Part shown: positions 28,188 through 39,101 of the stretch, piece after piece | Layout of the letters: each line of letters starts with the position of its first letter | Numbering within the stretch: the first letter of the stretch is position 1 | NCBI GenBank assembly: GCA_002085445.1 | Contig: NBMI01000028.1 | Coordinates: 1 to 64,000 of the forward strand | Length of the DNA: 64,000 bases | Source of the DNA: Candidatus Parabeggiatoa sp. nov. 2 | GTDB taxonomy: Bacteria; Pseudomonadota; Gammaproteobacteria; Beggiatoales; Beggiatoaceae | Direction of reading: 5' to 3' | Notes under the pieces: model-generated | Databases searched by the model: none | The model's input: only the letters and a program-made list of their open reading frames with translations | What the model was told of the DNA's origin: nothing | Translations under genes and position numbers: made by a program

Positions 28188-28634
28188 TTAATTGCCATTT
28201 TTTAGGTAACAGTAAGAAGAAGAGAAGCCCCCAGAACCATTGCCTGAACACCAGCGGTTAGATAACGAATTCCCCAAAATAGCATCTAGCCGGTTGTCGC
28301 TATCGCCATTCACATTGGCCAAGACTAAGGCTAAGCTAGAACTGCTGTCGGAACTGAGGTTTTTACAGTTGGCAAAGTTGCCGGCCTCATCGCTCGGACA
28401 CACGCGTGCGGATGTATTTGAATTCGCAAAAACGACCGAGGGGGTGTCCTCATCGTTAGCCAGTACAGAAATTGTCACCGCTGCCGAATTTTCATTAACG
28501 GTGAACGTGTCGTCAACGGCTTTTGCCGCGTGCGCGGACGGCGGCGGTAGCACCATTGTTAATAGCATTGCCATAAGTAGGGCAATCAATGGTAAACATA
28601 ATATTTGACGTTGGTTAAAGTGTATTGCATTCAT
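28188..28634 (-). pseudogene. Truncated FG-GAP/VCBS-type surface protein
   Basis: The 148-residue product has a signal peptide very like that of the giant adhesin (ALLMAMLLTMVLPPPSAHA), a cadherin-like start (VDDTFTVNENSAAVTISVLANDEDTP) and about one and a half FG-GAP/VCBS beta-propeller blades (LVLANVNGDSDNRLDAILGN, then CSGNGSGGF). It stops at YCYLKNGN in the middle of a blade. Full proteins of this type have at least several blades, so this is probably the remains of a larger calcium-binding adhesin. A GAGGATAGCACG leader matches that of the giant adhesin gene. It could still be expressed as a short secreted protein. Confidence 0.62.
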
Positions 28635-28778
28635 CGTGCTATCCTCAACTTTGAAACCTGATACCTGTCTTTAATATTTTTAATAAAATTTCAATGAGTT
28701 ATAGGTTTTATGGTCAAAAAACACTTATCAGAAATATGACTTACCTACTGCTGCAAAATTTTATATCTATATATTTTT

Positions 28779-29034
28779 GGGTGTGTCCCACTTATTCGAC
28801 AGACTTTGAGTTGCCTTGCCGCTTTAAAGGTAAGGTTTATTTTTAGGGCCCAGTTTTCTTTCTTGATTTGGTAAGCTTTTGTTAATGGCTTACCATAATG
28901 AAAAATGAAAAATGAAAATTACTAAGGTGTCAAACATAAGCGGTTTGAGGGCCAGGTTGGCGAATTGATTCTCTTGTTTTGATTGATGGCCCTTTTCCCT
29001 AAAAACTTCCTACTTGGACAAGTGAGACACACCC
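28779..29034. mobile_element. 256-bp MITE with GGGTGTGTC inverted ends
   Basis: The left end GGGTGTGTCCCACTTATTC and the right end (read on the minus strand) GGGTGTGTCTCACTTGTCC form imperfect terminal inverted repeats. The inside has no gene. The right 130 bp match the solo fragments at 5697-5809 and 10641-10735. No clear target duplication is seen. Confidence 0.72.
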
Positions 29035-29039
29035 ATAAT

Positions 29040-30430
29040 TAATAATTAATTGTTACTGTTGATAAAGAGCTGATTGAAACGAGAAATATGGTTATCTATT
29101 TTTATTCCCAATGTCTCCCTCGTAGGGTGGGTTAGCAATGCCGCACTGAATCAAACATTATCCTGAAACGCAGTAACGAGCTTCGCTACGATAATCCATC
29201 CCTTAGCAGTCCCACCATCCATATCCCTTTCTATAGGCAACACGCTTAAACCCTAAATCAGCTTAAAATCAACAGCCTACCCAATGGCCCCAATGCCATT
29301 AGGGCGAACACTTAAGGGAGCCCCTACAGCCCCTGAGTACGCGGGGTTTGGTAGGGGCAGACCACCGCGAATGCCCTTAACTTATACTGCAAACGGTTAG
29401 AATTTGGACTTTTTACACACCCCCAGCCCCTCTCAAGAGAGGAGTCAAACCGCAGCCACTCCGCGAGATCAAAAAGCGCAAACTTATGTTCTTTGCTACG
29501 CGATATCACTTATGACGGTGTGCAGTATATCTCGACCGAGGGTACCCAATGGCCCACTAGACAAATCAGTGGCTTGGAAAGTTGCCTGTTGTATATAAAC
29601 TCATATTTTCGAGTCATTTGCAACAGTCGTATTTGCACATCAAGGCTGGAAAAAGCGAGTTATGCAGCCTCACCCCCAATCCTCTCCCTCAAGGGAGATA
29701 AAATTTCGACGTTTTGCAACAGGCTCTTTTAGTCACTTATTTTTTGTACGCCATTTCCCTTGTTAAAAATTATGTCAGTTTTCAGTCTTAATTTGCAATA
29801 TTATCTTAAAGCAGCAAATAGAGTGCAATTTATAGTGAGAGTACAACGTATTTTGGGAATAAACGGCTTTTTTATAGGCATTTTTAAGTGCCCTTGGGTT
29901 TTTATTTAGGCGTATTTTCGTTACCGTCTTATGTTTGTCATTTTATCCCGCATATGTACGTTCCGTATAGGCAACAAAATAAAATAAATTGAGTTATCAA
30001 CGACTTATAATTAGAGCGTCTTATTTTGACATCAAGCCTTTATTAATCAATAGGTTATTGATAAGTCTGACGAAGCCCTTGTCTCAATGGGTTGGTCAGT
30101 CCAGTATGACAACCATTTAAAAAAATTTTAGTTGCACTTTAGATTAATTATAGTATTTAAACTTGAGAGTTGTTGCTCCTTTCGTCGTCTCGTTTGCACC
30201 ACTTATCGGTAGGGAGTCCCTAAAAGGTGTTTTTGGTTGGAGTCCAAGCTTTAGCTTGGAGATCGTCGATAAATCTGGCTGAGTCCTATTTTAATGAGGC
30301 GATAAATCGCCTACTACAAACGACAAAATATTCGGCTGATATATAATAACGATATATGATATATGATAAAACTTTATTAATTATATAGACAAATATAGTT
30401 GACTCTAGTTGAATCTGTGGTATTAGAATA
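29040..30430. other. Long spacer with repeats and no intact gene
   Basis: Short frames here lack starts or protein character. Recognisable pieces are the CGTAGGGTGGGTTAGC block near 29130, a CACCCCCAGCCCCTCTCAA segment near 29417 and a related one near 29670 (compare 61339-61507), a TTTTGCAACAGGCTC end near 29714, and a single GTAG-type hairpin GGCGATAAATCGCC with TACTACAAAC near 30297-30322. Confidence 0.5.
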
Positions 30431-30432
30431 AC

Positions 30433-30771
30433 AGAAAATTTTCGGAATGGGCGAAAAGCATTCATTATCGAACCGCTTATGAACACTACCGTTGTGGTAA
30501 AATTCCCGGTGCTTATCAACTTAAAACGGGTACCATTATTGTTCCTGATGAATTGGAGAATAAAAAAGCTGAGTTTATTGTTACATATGCCCAAGTAAGT
30601 TCATCAGAAAACAAAGACAATCTGGAAAGACAATCAGAAAGACTCATGCCGTTTTGTAATGCGAAAGGATGGCAAACTCATTTAAACCTGAAGGAAATTG
30701 GCTCCGGACTCAATGATTCAAGACCGAAACTCAATAAAATATTGAAAGAAGGCAAACTTACCAATGATTAA
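30433..30771 (+). pseudogene. tnpA: IS607-family TnpA serine transposase, truncated
   Basis: The reading KFSEWAKSIHYRTAYEHYRC is the MerR-like helix-turn-helix start of IS607 TnpA, followed by GKIPGAYQLKTGTIIVPDE and the resolvase motif normally YARVSSSENKDNLERQ. Here the Arg is Gln (YAQVSS). The expected start codon before KFSEWAK is missing (AGA instead of ATG), and the frame stops at 30769 after about 112 residues. Complete enzymes are around 190-220 residues, so most of the catalytic domain is gone. The next gene, a TnpB relative, follows in the same frame directly after this stop. Confidence 0.78.
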
Positions 30772-31905
30772 GGAATTAAACAAAAATGGCGACAACTAAA
30801 AAAAAATAATAAGTTAATAAAATATATTAATAATATCAAACTTGAATTAGCAAATATTGGGAAACAACACCAGTTAAACAAACTTGGTGAGGCTTATTTT
30901 TTTGTCGTACAAAGTTATATTGATTACATTTTTGAGAATGACCTAAAAACAGTCAGTGGTTATGATAAATTGCCGGCCCTTTCTTCCGAATTATCGGAAA
31001 GGTATAAAAGAGGTGCTTGGCAACAAGCCGCTGGCATTATGAAGTCATTTTATGCTAATAATAGAGAAAATAAACCGAACTTAAAAAATATAAAAATACA
31101 AGGCAATGTCAATGTAATCCAAATTCAAGGTTCAAAAACGAAAACCTTTGAATATTGGCTAAAAATTTCGACCTTGGAAAAAGGTAAACCGATTTATGTC
31201 CCAATTAATATTCACAACTATGGCAAACAAGTTTTAGGTGAAGGAAAATTACGTGGTGGTGTGACTCTTTCCAAAACGGATGGACAATGGTATGCCACAT
31301 TAGCGGTAGAAATTGATAAAAAGAAACCGATTGCCGATTTGAGTAAAAAGGTTGGTGTTGATTTAGGAATTAAAAATATTTTCACGGCTTCGACGGGTCA
31401 GTTCTTTGGTCAATTTTCTAATCCGTTAAAGAAGCTTGTCGATCAAGCTGAGGCGAAAAGACGAGGGAAGCAGAAACTTAATACCTGTTTGAGAAAAAAA
31501 GGCCAGCCGGAAGTTGATTATCGCTCACCTAAAATAATCGCAACGGTTAGAAACGAGATAGGACGTGCGACGAATAAGCTGGTTAAAATTTTAGAAAGAG
31601 ATAGTTTAGTGGTTCTGGAAAGATTGAATATCAAAGGAATGAAGTTTAAGTCCAGGCGCATGAATCGGATTTTGAAAGCTTCCAAAATAGGCTTGGCTTT
31701 GGAAAAGCTAAAGGAAAAACTTGATTATAAACATATTCGCTACGCGACCGTTCAGGCCGCTTATTCAAGTCAGGAATGTAGTGAATGTGGATACGTTCAC
31801 AGAAATAATCGTCCAACTCAAGAAAAATTCAAGTGTGGTTATTGTGGACAGACGGAAAATGCGGAGATAGGTTGGCAACAACTGACGGTCAATCAGTCCA
31901 CTTAA
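30772..31905 (+). pseudogene. tnpB: TnpB-family RNA-guided nuclease gene, decayed
   Basis: From 30772 the frame runs open for about 377 codons without an ATG near its beginning; the first is at 30970 in the local context of a truncated N-terminus. The RuvC-like core is clear: GVDLGIKN (first Asp), VLERLNIKGM (Glu), and a zinc finger CSECG...CGYCG. The third RuvC Asp, normally in an ADxNAA-like motif right after the finger, is lost. The sequence reads TENAEIGWQQ, and removing a duplicated GA near 31862 restores NADRLATTD. TnpB proteins cut DNA at sites set by an RNA from the transposon end. This copy should be inactive for cleavage. Confidence 0.8.
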
Positions 31906-31988
31906 TGTTGGATCTATATTTATCTATAGATTTTACAACTATCTTAAACAAATAGTAAAATAAAACTATTAATAAGGAGTACCTCAAA

Positions 31989-32501
31989 ATGCTCTTTGTA
32001 AATTCTTTGACTGATGCCGAAAAAATAACGTTAGAAGCTATGCGTGAAAACCATCCGCTGTCAACGACAAGAAAACGTGCTCACGGTATTTTGTTAAGCA
32101 ATAAGGGATATTCTGTTCCAAAGATTGTTAATATATTGGGGGGCTGTCGGCAAAGTGCGTCACGTTGGATCAAAGTATGGGACACTATTGGGATAGCCGG
32201 TTTAATAGAAAAACATAGAAGTGGTCGTCCCCAAAAAGTCTCTACAGAAATCGAGACGGAGGCCTACGAAAAAGTTAAGGAAAACCCAAGAGGTATTGAA
32301 AATGGTTGTCTCCAAAAACTCTCGACAGAAATTGAGACGGAGGCCCTCGAAAAAGTTAAGGAAAACCCAAGAAGTATTGAAAATGGTTGTCTCCAAAAAC
32401 TCTCGACAGAAATTGAGACGGAGGCCTTTGAAAAAGTTAAGGAAAACCCAAGAAGTATTGAAAAGGTGCTTGCTGAAATAGCCGAGCAAACGGGCGTATA
32501 G
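31989..32501 (+). pseudogene. IS630-family transposase N-terminal part with internal repeats
   Basis: The 170-residue product has the helix-turn-helix start of IS630-type transposases (LTDAEKITLEAMRENHPLSTT, KRAHGILLSNKGYSVPKI, SRWIKVWDTIGIAGLIEKHRSGRP). It ends at EIAEQTGV, where the family normally continues into the DDE catalytic domain; no second frame for that domain follows. A 27-residue unit (STEIETEALEKVKENPRSIE plus ENGCLQKL-type link) is present three times. The start has AAGGAG 8 nt upstream. It may act only as a DNA-binding remnant, if at all. Confidence 0.75.
32233..32466. repeat. 81-bp tandem repeat inside the IS630-like gene
   Basis: Nearly three units of 81 bp contain GAGACGGAGGCC and GTTAAGGAAAACCCAAGA. 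Units two and three are almost identical; the first is more diverged. The period is a multiple of three and keeps the frame. Confidence 0.9.
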
Positions 32502-33110
32502 AGTTGCAAATAAACACTCAAGAGTTGTTCCACTGGTAAAAACCTCCGATTCATGGCTGAATCTGAGGTTTGCCATCCAATTGGCTTATACTTTGCGTGG
32601 ATAAAAACGGAAACGATGTAACTTCCGCTTCCGCAGATCACTAAAAACACCCGCCTAAATCCCCGAAACGAAAGGGGACTTGCCACGGTCTGACTTTTGT
32701 CATTGATTTTAAAATACCCGATTCAAAAAAATATAAGTCACTGAATATACGCTTGATTAGACTGTTAAAATAGTAACGTATTGAATTTTAGTTGATTTAA
32801 TTGACGATGTGCCAAAGTGAAAGGATAAATTGAAAGGAAAGTTATAGAATACTTAATATATAAGTTATACTTATCATATTTTTTTTGCAAGAGATAAATG
32901 GTGGGTGTAACGTAGTTCTGGGTGGCTACAAAAGAACGTTTTTTCTAATGGTGGCATTGACTTGAAAACCGTGGATGTGTCAATTGAATTGAATTCTCCT
33001 CAGATAACTATTTGGTTGGAGTCCAAGCTTTAGCTTGGCCGTACAAACTAAAGTTTGTACGGAAAAGTTTGTACGGAAAAGTTTGTACTCTGGCGCAAAG
33101 AAGAATGGCG
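32502..33110. other. Spacer before the histidine phosphatase gene
   Basis: No gene is recognised. A GGAGTC-type hairpin (CCAAGCTTTAGCTTGG) lies at about 33017-33038, followed by repeats of GTTTGTACGGAAAA at about 33053-33085, close to the ribosome site of the next gene. Confidence 0.5.
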
Positions 33111-33127
33111 TGATGGGAGGTAGGCAA

Positions 33128-33763
33128 ATGACTCAAATATTTTTAGTTCGTCATGGCGAAACTGTTTGGAATACTCAATGTAGAATACAGGGGCATCTTG
33201 ATAGCCCGTTGACTAGAACAGGCCTATCCCAAGCAAAAGCCTTAGCGAAGCATTTTAAATCACAGAAATTTGCGGCCCTTTATGGTAGCGATCTGGGCCG
33301 AGCTTATGAGACGGCGCGGTGCATTTCTGAAAAAAACGGACTGCCGATTGTGATAGATCAACGCCTCCGCGAGAGAAATTTTGGTATTTTTCAAGGCGTT
33401 ATAAAAAATGATCTGAAAACAAAATTTCCAGAGGCATTCCGTTATTATCAAGCCAATGATGCCGACTATGTCATTGAAGAGGGTGAAAGTCTTAAACAAT
33501 TGAGTAAGCGGTGCCTCGACTGTTTTGAAGAGCTTGTCCAAAAACATGTTGATGAGCGTATTTTAATCGTCACCCATAGCGGCGTATTGGTGAGTCTTTT
33601 TAAGCATACGCTGAATATCCCCCTTGACGCGCCGCGCCGTTTTCTATCGTCAAATTGCGGTATTAATGTTTTTTATTATCAGGACAAAACCTGGCTCTTG
33701 GAAAGGTTGGGAGATTTAAGCCATTTGCATGGTGTTAAATCAATTGATGATTCTTCATTATAA
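33128..33763 (+). CDS. Histidine phosphatase family protein (phosphoglycerate mutase-like)
   Basis: The start at 33128 is chosen because GGGAGG lies 7 nt upstream and the protein then begins MTQIFLVRHGETVWN, the usual start of the family. The 211-residue enzyme has the phosphohistidine motif RHGE, the second Arg in LRERNFGIFQG and the second His in ILIVTHSGVL. These place it in the cofactor-dependent mutase/phosphatase branch (GpmB/CobC/PhoE-like). The ERNFGIFQG motif and short length favour a phosphatase over a true glycolytic mutase, but the substrate cannot be told. Its last 26 bp are repeated in the downstream spacer. Confidence 0.88.
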   Translation: MTQIFLVRHGETVWNTQCRIQGHLDSPLTRTGLSQAKALAKHFKSQKFAALYGSDLGRAYETARCISEKNGLPIVIDQRLRERNFGIFQGVIKNDLKTKFPEAFRYYQANDADYVIEEGESLKQLSKRCLDCFEELVQKHVDERILIVTHSGVLVSLFKHTLNIPLDAPRRFLSSNCGINVFYYQDKTWLLERLGDLSHLHGVKSIDDSSL

Positions 33764-33774
33764 GTCAACTCTGT

Positions 33775-33955
33775 TGGAGTCCAAAGCTTTAGCTTTGGCA
33801 ATAAATCGCAACGTTCTATCCTGTTTCTGTTCAAAGCTTTAGCTTTGGCAATTGATGATTCTTCATTATAAGTCCAAACCTAAAGGTTTGGACTCCAGTC
33901 AAAACCTAAAGGTTTGGACTCCAAACAAAACCTAAAGGTTTGGATTCCAAAACCG
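33775..33955. repeat. GGAGTC-hairpin cluster carrying copies of both neighbouring gene ends
   Basis: Five hairpins (CAAAGCTTTAGCTTTGG twice, then CAAACCTAAAGGTTTGG three times) fill the spacer. Between them lie a 26-nt copy of the phosphatase gene end (33849-33874, original 33741-33766) and an 18-nt copy of the lolD 3' coding region (33804-33821, original 34003-34020). Confidence 0.88.
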
Positions 33956-33971
33956 TCAAAACTTGGCAAGA

Positions 33972-34655
33972 TCATTTTTCTTCTACCAACACGCCTTCAA
34001 CCAATCGCAACGTTCTATCCATCCGTTGTGCAAGGGCCTGATTATGTGTGACTAGCACTAAACTTGTCCCTTCGGCGTGGTTTAAATCCAGCATACGTTC
34101 ATAGACTTGTTCAGCCGTGCGGTGATCTAAATTGCCAGTGGGTTCGTCGGCTAAGACACATTTGGGTTCTGTCACCAGTGCCCGTGCTACTGCTGCTCGT
34201 TGCCGCTCTCCGCCTGAGAGTTCTCCCGGTTTGTGTTTGAGGCGTTGATCTAAGCCTACTTGTGTGAGAATAGACACGGCCTTTTTTTGGGCCTCGGCTG
34301 GGGATAAGCCACGAATCAGCAGGGGCATACAGACATTTTCTAAGGCGGTAAATTCGGGCAAGAGGTGGTGAAATTGATAGACAAAGCCTAAGTTTTGGTT
34401 GCGCCAGAGGCCGCGTTGGGCATGATTTAATTTGTTCATTAGTCGTCCCGCCACCCATATTTCACCTTGGTTTGGGTTGTCTAGGCCTCCCAATAGGTGC
34501 AACAGGGTACTTTTGCCAGCTCCGGAACTGCCGACAATGGCAACTTGTTCTCCGGTAGCGATACTCAAATCGACACCGCACAAAACATCGACGGAAAGGC
34601 CGCCTTCTTTGAAGGCCTTATGCAGATTTTTACAAGTCAGCACGGTTTCACTCAT
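33972..34655 (-). CDS. lolD: Lipoprotein-releasing ABC transporter ATPase LolD
   Basis: The 227-residue ATPase has Walker [10 protein letters not shown], signature LSGGERQR and Walker [13 protein letters not shown], and the usual LolD length. In the Lol system it powers release of outer-membrane lipoproteins from the inner membrane to LolA, with LolC and LolE as permeases. Its start overlaps the end of the upstream permease gene by 8 nt, so they form one operon. Its 3' end has a 18-nt copy in the neighbouring hairpin cluster. Confidence 0.92.
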   Translation of the reverse strand: MSETVLTCKNLHKAFKEGGLSVDVLCGVDLSIATGEQVAIVGSSGAGKSTLLHLLGGLDNPNQGEIWVAGRLMNKLNHAQRGLWRNQNLGFVYQFHHLLPEFTALENVCMPLLIRGLSPAEAQKKAVSILTQVGLDQRLKHKPGELSGGERQRAAVARALVTEPKCVLADEPTGNLDHRTAEQVYERMLDLNHAEGTSLVLVTHNQALAQRMDRTLRLVEGVLVEEK

Positions 34656-35815
34656 AACGCAAGGCCTCGGCTGGTTGAGTGCGTGAAGCTCGCCACGCGG
34701 GATAAAGAGTCGCTAACAAACTGATTATTAAGGATAAACCCGTTATTTTGTAAACGTCAGGCCATCGTAAGTCAGAAGGTAAGTCGCTGATGTAATAGAC
34801 TTCTGGAGACAATATTTTAATGCCCCAAATATTTTCAATTGCTGGAATCACTGTTTCGATATTCAAGGCTAAACTGATTCGCGCCCAAAGTCCGCAAAAT
34901 GGCAATATCGGCCTGTTTGTCTGTCACAACCATGACTAAAGTGGAGACGATGTTAAAGGCGGCTACCGCGATAATTAGGGCTAAAATCACAAACATCACG
35001 GTTTTTTCCATTTTAATCGCTTCAAAAAAATTCTTGTGGCGATAAGTCCAGTCATAGCTGTGATAGCCCAAGGGCAATTCCTGTTGCAAATCACGACTAA
35101 ATGGTTTTGCGATAAACATATCATCCAGTTTGACATTGAGTTTGTGAATACTACCGGCCGGCATTCGCAATAATTTGGCCGCATCTTCAATGTGCAATAA
35201 CACGAGGCCGCTATCAAATTCGTGCATGCCGACGTTAAAGATACCTTGCACGGTAAAGCGTTTCATGCGAGGCAGTAGGCCGACGGGGGTGACGGAGGCT
35301 TGTGGCACAACCAGCGTTATTTTGTCGCCCATTCCGACACCGAGTGCTTGTGCCAATTCTGAGCCTAGCACTATGCCAAATTGACCGGCTTTGAGGTTGT
35401 CTATACTGCCGTATGACATTTTGTCTTTGACTTGAGAAACTTGGGGTTCAAGTTCTGGTGAAATGCCTTGCAACAACGTGCCTTCGACATTTTTGTTATG
35501 GGTAATCATGGCTTGGCCTTGTATAAACGGTGCGACTCCGGTGACATGGGGCCGTTTTTGTATTTGTTGCGCCAAGGTTTGCCAATTGCTCCAGTGGTTG
35601 TTAAAGGTGCCAACCACGACATGCGCTGACATGCCCAACATGCGGTAGCGTAGTTCTTTTTCAAAGCCATTCATCACTGATAAGACGGTGATGAGCGCGG
35701 TTACGCCTAAAGCAATGCCGAGCATGGATGTCAAAGAAATAAAGGAAATAAAATGGTTACGACGTTTTGCGCGAGTGTAGCGCAAGCCAATATAAAAAGG
35801 TAGAGGTTGAAACAT
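34648..35815 (-). pseudogene. LolC/LolE lipoprotein-releasing permease with internal deletion
   Basis: The N-terminal part (35815 to about 34885) is a normal LolC/E protein: MFQPLPFYIGLRYTRAKRRN, the first membrane helix LTSMLGIALGVTALITVLSV, the periplasmic domain and the second helix FVILALIIAVAAFNIVSTL up to AILRTLGA. Family members then continue with about 30 residues covering the third helix. Here the sequence jumps at once, in another frame, to LALNIETVIPAIE and the final helix and tail ([18 protein letters not shown]). A deletion of about 85 nt would explain both the missing segment and the frame change. LolC/E function is normally essential in gammaproteobacteria, so either another permease exists elsewhere or this is an assembly error. 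Confidence 0.85.
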
Positions 35816-35829
35816 GTGCGTGATTATAT

Positions 35830-36200
35830 ACGAATGAAAAATGAAAAATGAAAAATGAAAAGTGTCAATGATTCTCCAGGAGCGGAAGGGGCGTTGCCCC
35901 TGGCTTTAATAATACGCCCCTTCTGGGCTAATAGAGGTTAACAAGTTAGCCCCTTTGGTACGAAATTAATATAGCCAAGGGCAACGCCCTTGGCAAGCCC
36001 CTTTGGTACGAGATTAATATAGCCTGTGTATCTACCAGGTAAGCCCCAACGGGGATAAATTAATATAGCCTGTGTATCTACCAGGTAAGCCCCTTTGGTA
36101 CGATATTAATACAGCCAAGGGCACCGCCCTTGGCAAGCCCCTTTGGTACGATATTAATATAAAAAACGCCCTTGGCTTTGGGCTCGGAATGACAAAAGTG
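35830..36200. repeat. Spacer of AAAATGA heptamers and CCCTTTGGTACGA repeats
   Basis: Four AAAAATG heptamers (about 35835-35860) are followed by several copies of blocks with GCCCCTTTGGTACGA, TATTAATATAGCC and GTGTATCTACCAGGTAAGCC, and by hairpins CCAAGGGCAACGCCCTTGG. No gene is supported. Confidence 0.75.
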
Positions 36201-36281
36201 CAAATTATGATCTCTGAATCAGTTTTTCATGAAAAACTTATTCCGAGAGCCGTGCTGAGTATATTACCAATTACCAATGAT

Positions 36282-36707
36282 CTAGTTGATAGCCTTGCTT
36301 GTGGAAGGCGCGAGAAAAACATCTTTGCCGTTCTCGATTTCCAGACTGGTAAAACGGGCTAAGGAAATTTCAGCACCACCCATAGCCATGGCGAATAGCC
36401 CCATGTCAATGTCTTTGAAAAAGAAAAGAGTGACGACTCGCCCTTGGATAAAACCGGCACCATGGAGAAATTTGTGCGCGTTGATTTCTGTGAGCAATAG
36501 ATGATTGACAGTAATGTCTTCCCGCTGAAACACTTTTTGTCCAATTGAGGTAATAACCGCCTTTAACATCGAGTTTTTGGCCTTTTTGCCAAGCTTTAAA
36601 AAGGCCGGATTTTCTCCAAAATGGTCAAAAAAATAGTCCCAAGGTTCTTTAAAATCCTCGGCCGTCATGAGTTTTTCTTTTAATACCGAGAGTTTTTTTA
36701 AGTCCAT
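36282..36707 (-). CDS. Conserved-looking protein of unknown function
   Basis: The 141-residue product begins MDLKKLSVLKEKL with AAGGA 6 nt upstream and has a balanced composition. It has no signal peptide or membrane helix. A mostly helical first half (EPWDYFFDHFGENPAFLKLG) is followed by a probable beta-sheet half (FIQGRVVTLFFFKDIDMGLFAM). I do not recognise a family. It stands alone between two hairpin-rich spacers. Confidence 0.65.
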   Translation of the reverse strand: MDLKKLSVLKEKLMTAEDFKEPWDYFFDHFGENPAFLKLGKKAKNSMLKAVITSIGQKVFQREDITVNHLLLTEINAHKFLHGAGFIQGRVVTLFFFKDIDMGLFAMAMGGAEISLARFTSLEIENGKDVFLAPSTSKAIN

Positions 36708-38751
<2,044 letters not shown>

Positions 38752-38791
38752 TTCAGTGAACAGTGAACAGTGAACAGTGATCTGATCTGTC

Positions 38792-38863
38792 GGGTGGGCA
38801 ACGGGTTTTTGTTGCCCACCTTCCTCATTTGTAGGGTGGGCAACGGGTTTTTGTTGCCCACCC
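38792..38863. repeat. Two tandem copies of a GGGTGGGCAAC hairpin
   Basis: Two nearly identical inverted repeats, GGGTGGGCAAC...GTTGCCCACC with a GGGTTTTT loop, lie at 38792-38820 and 38834-38863, just after pgm. They could act in transcript ending, but no T tract follows. GAACAGT heptamers (38754-38780) sit between them and the pgm stop. Confidence 0.85.
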
Positions 38864-39101
38864 TCTTCATTAAAAAAGTTCAGTTTGTTACCGCGCTAAG
38901 TCAGTGAACAGTGATCAGTTATTTTTCCACAATCAATGACTTAAAGAAATTGTCCGGTACCAAGCCTACTTTTATATAATATATTGAATTTTATGATTCC
39001 ATTAGTGAATAGGCAAAAACGTTACTTGGGAACAAGTATAATGAAAAAAAACTGAGCACTGATCACTGATAACTGATCACTGAAAAAAAGGAAAATAAAC
39101 C

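Noticed and set aside
31062-31905. Functional nuclease-dead TnpB repressor
   Set aside because: The loss of the third catalytic residue fits, but the gene lacks a proper start and is joined to a TnpA fragment, which indicates decay rather than recruitment.
38792-38863. Pair of rho-independent terminators after pgm
   Set aside because: The stems are strong, but neither is followed by a T tract, and the tandem near-identity points to a repeat. A terminator role is possible but not supported.
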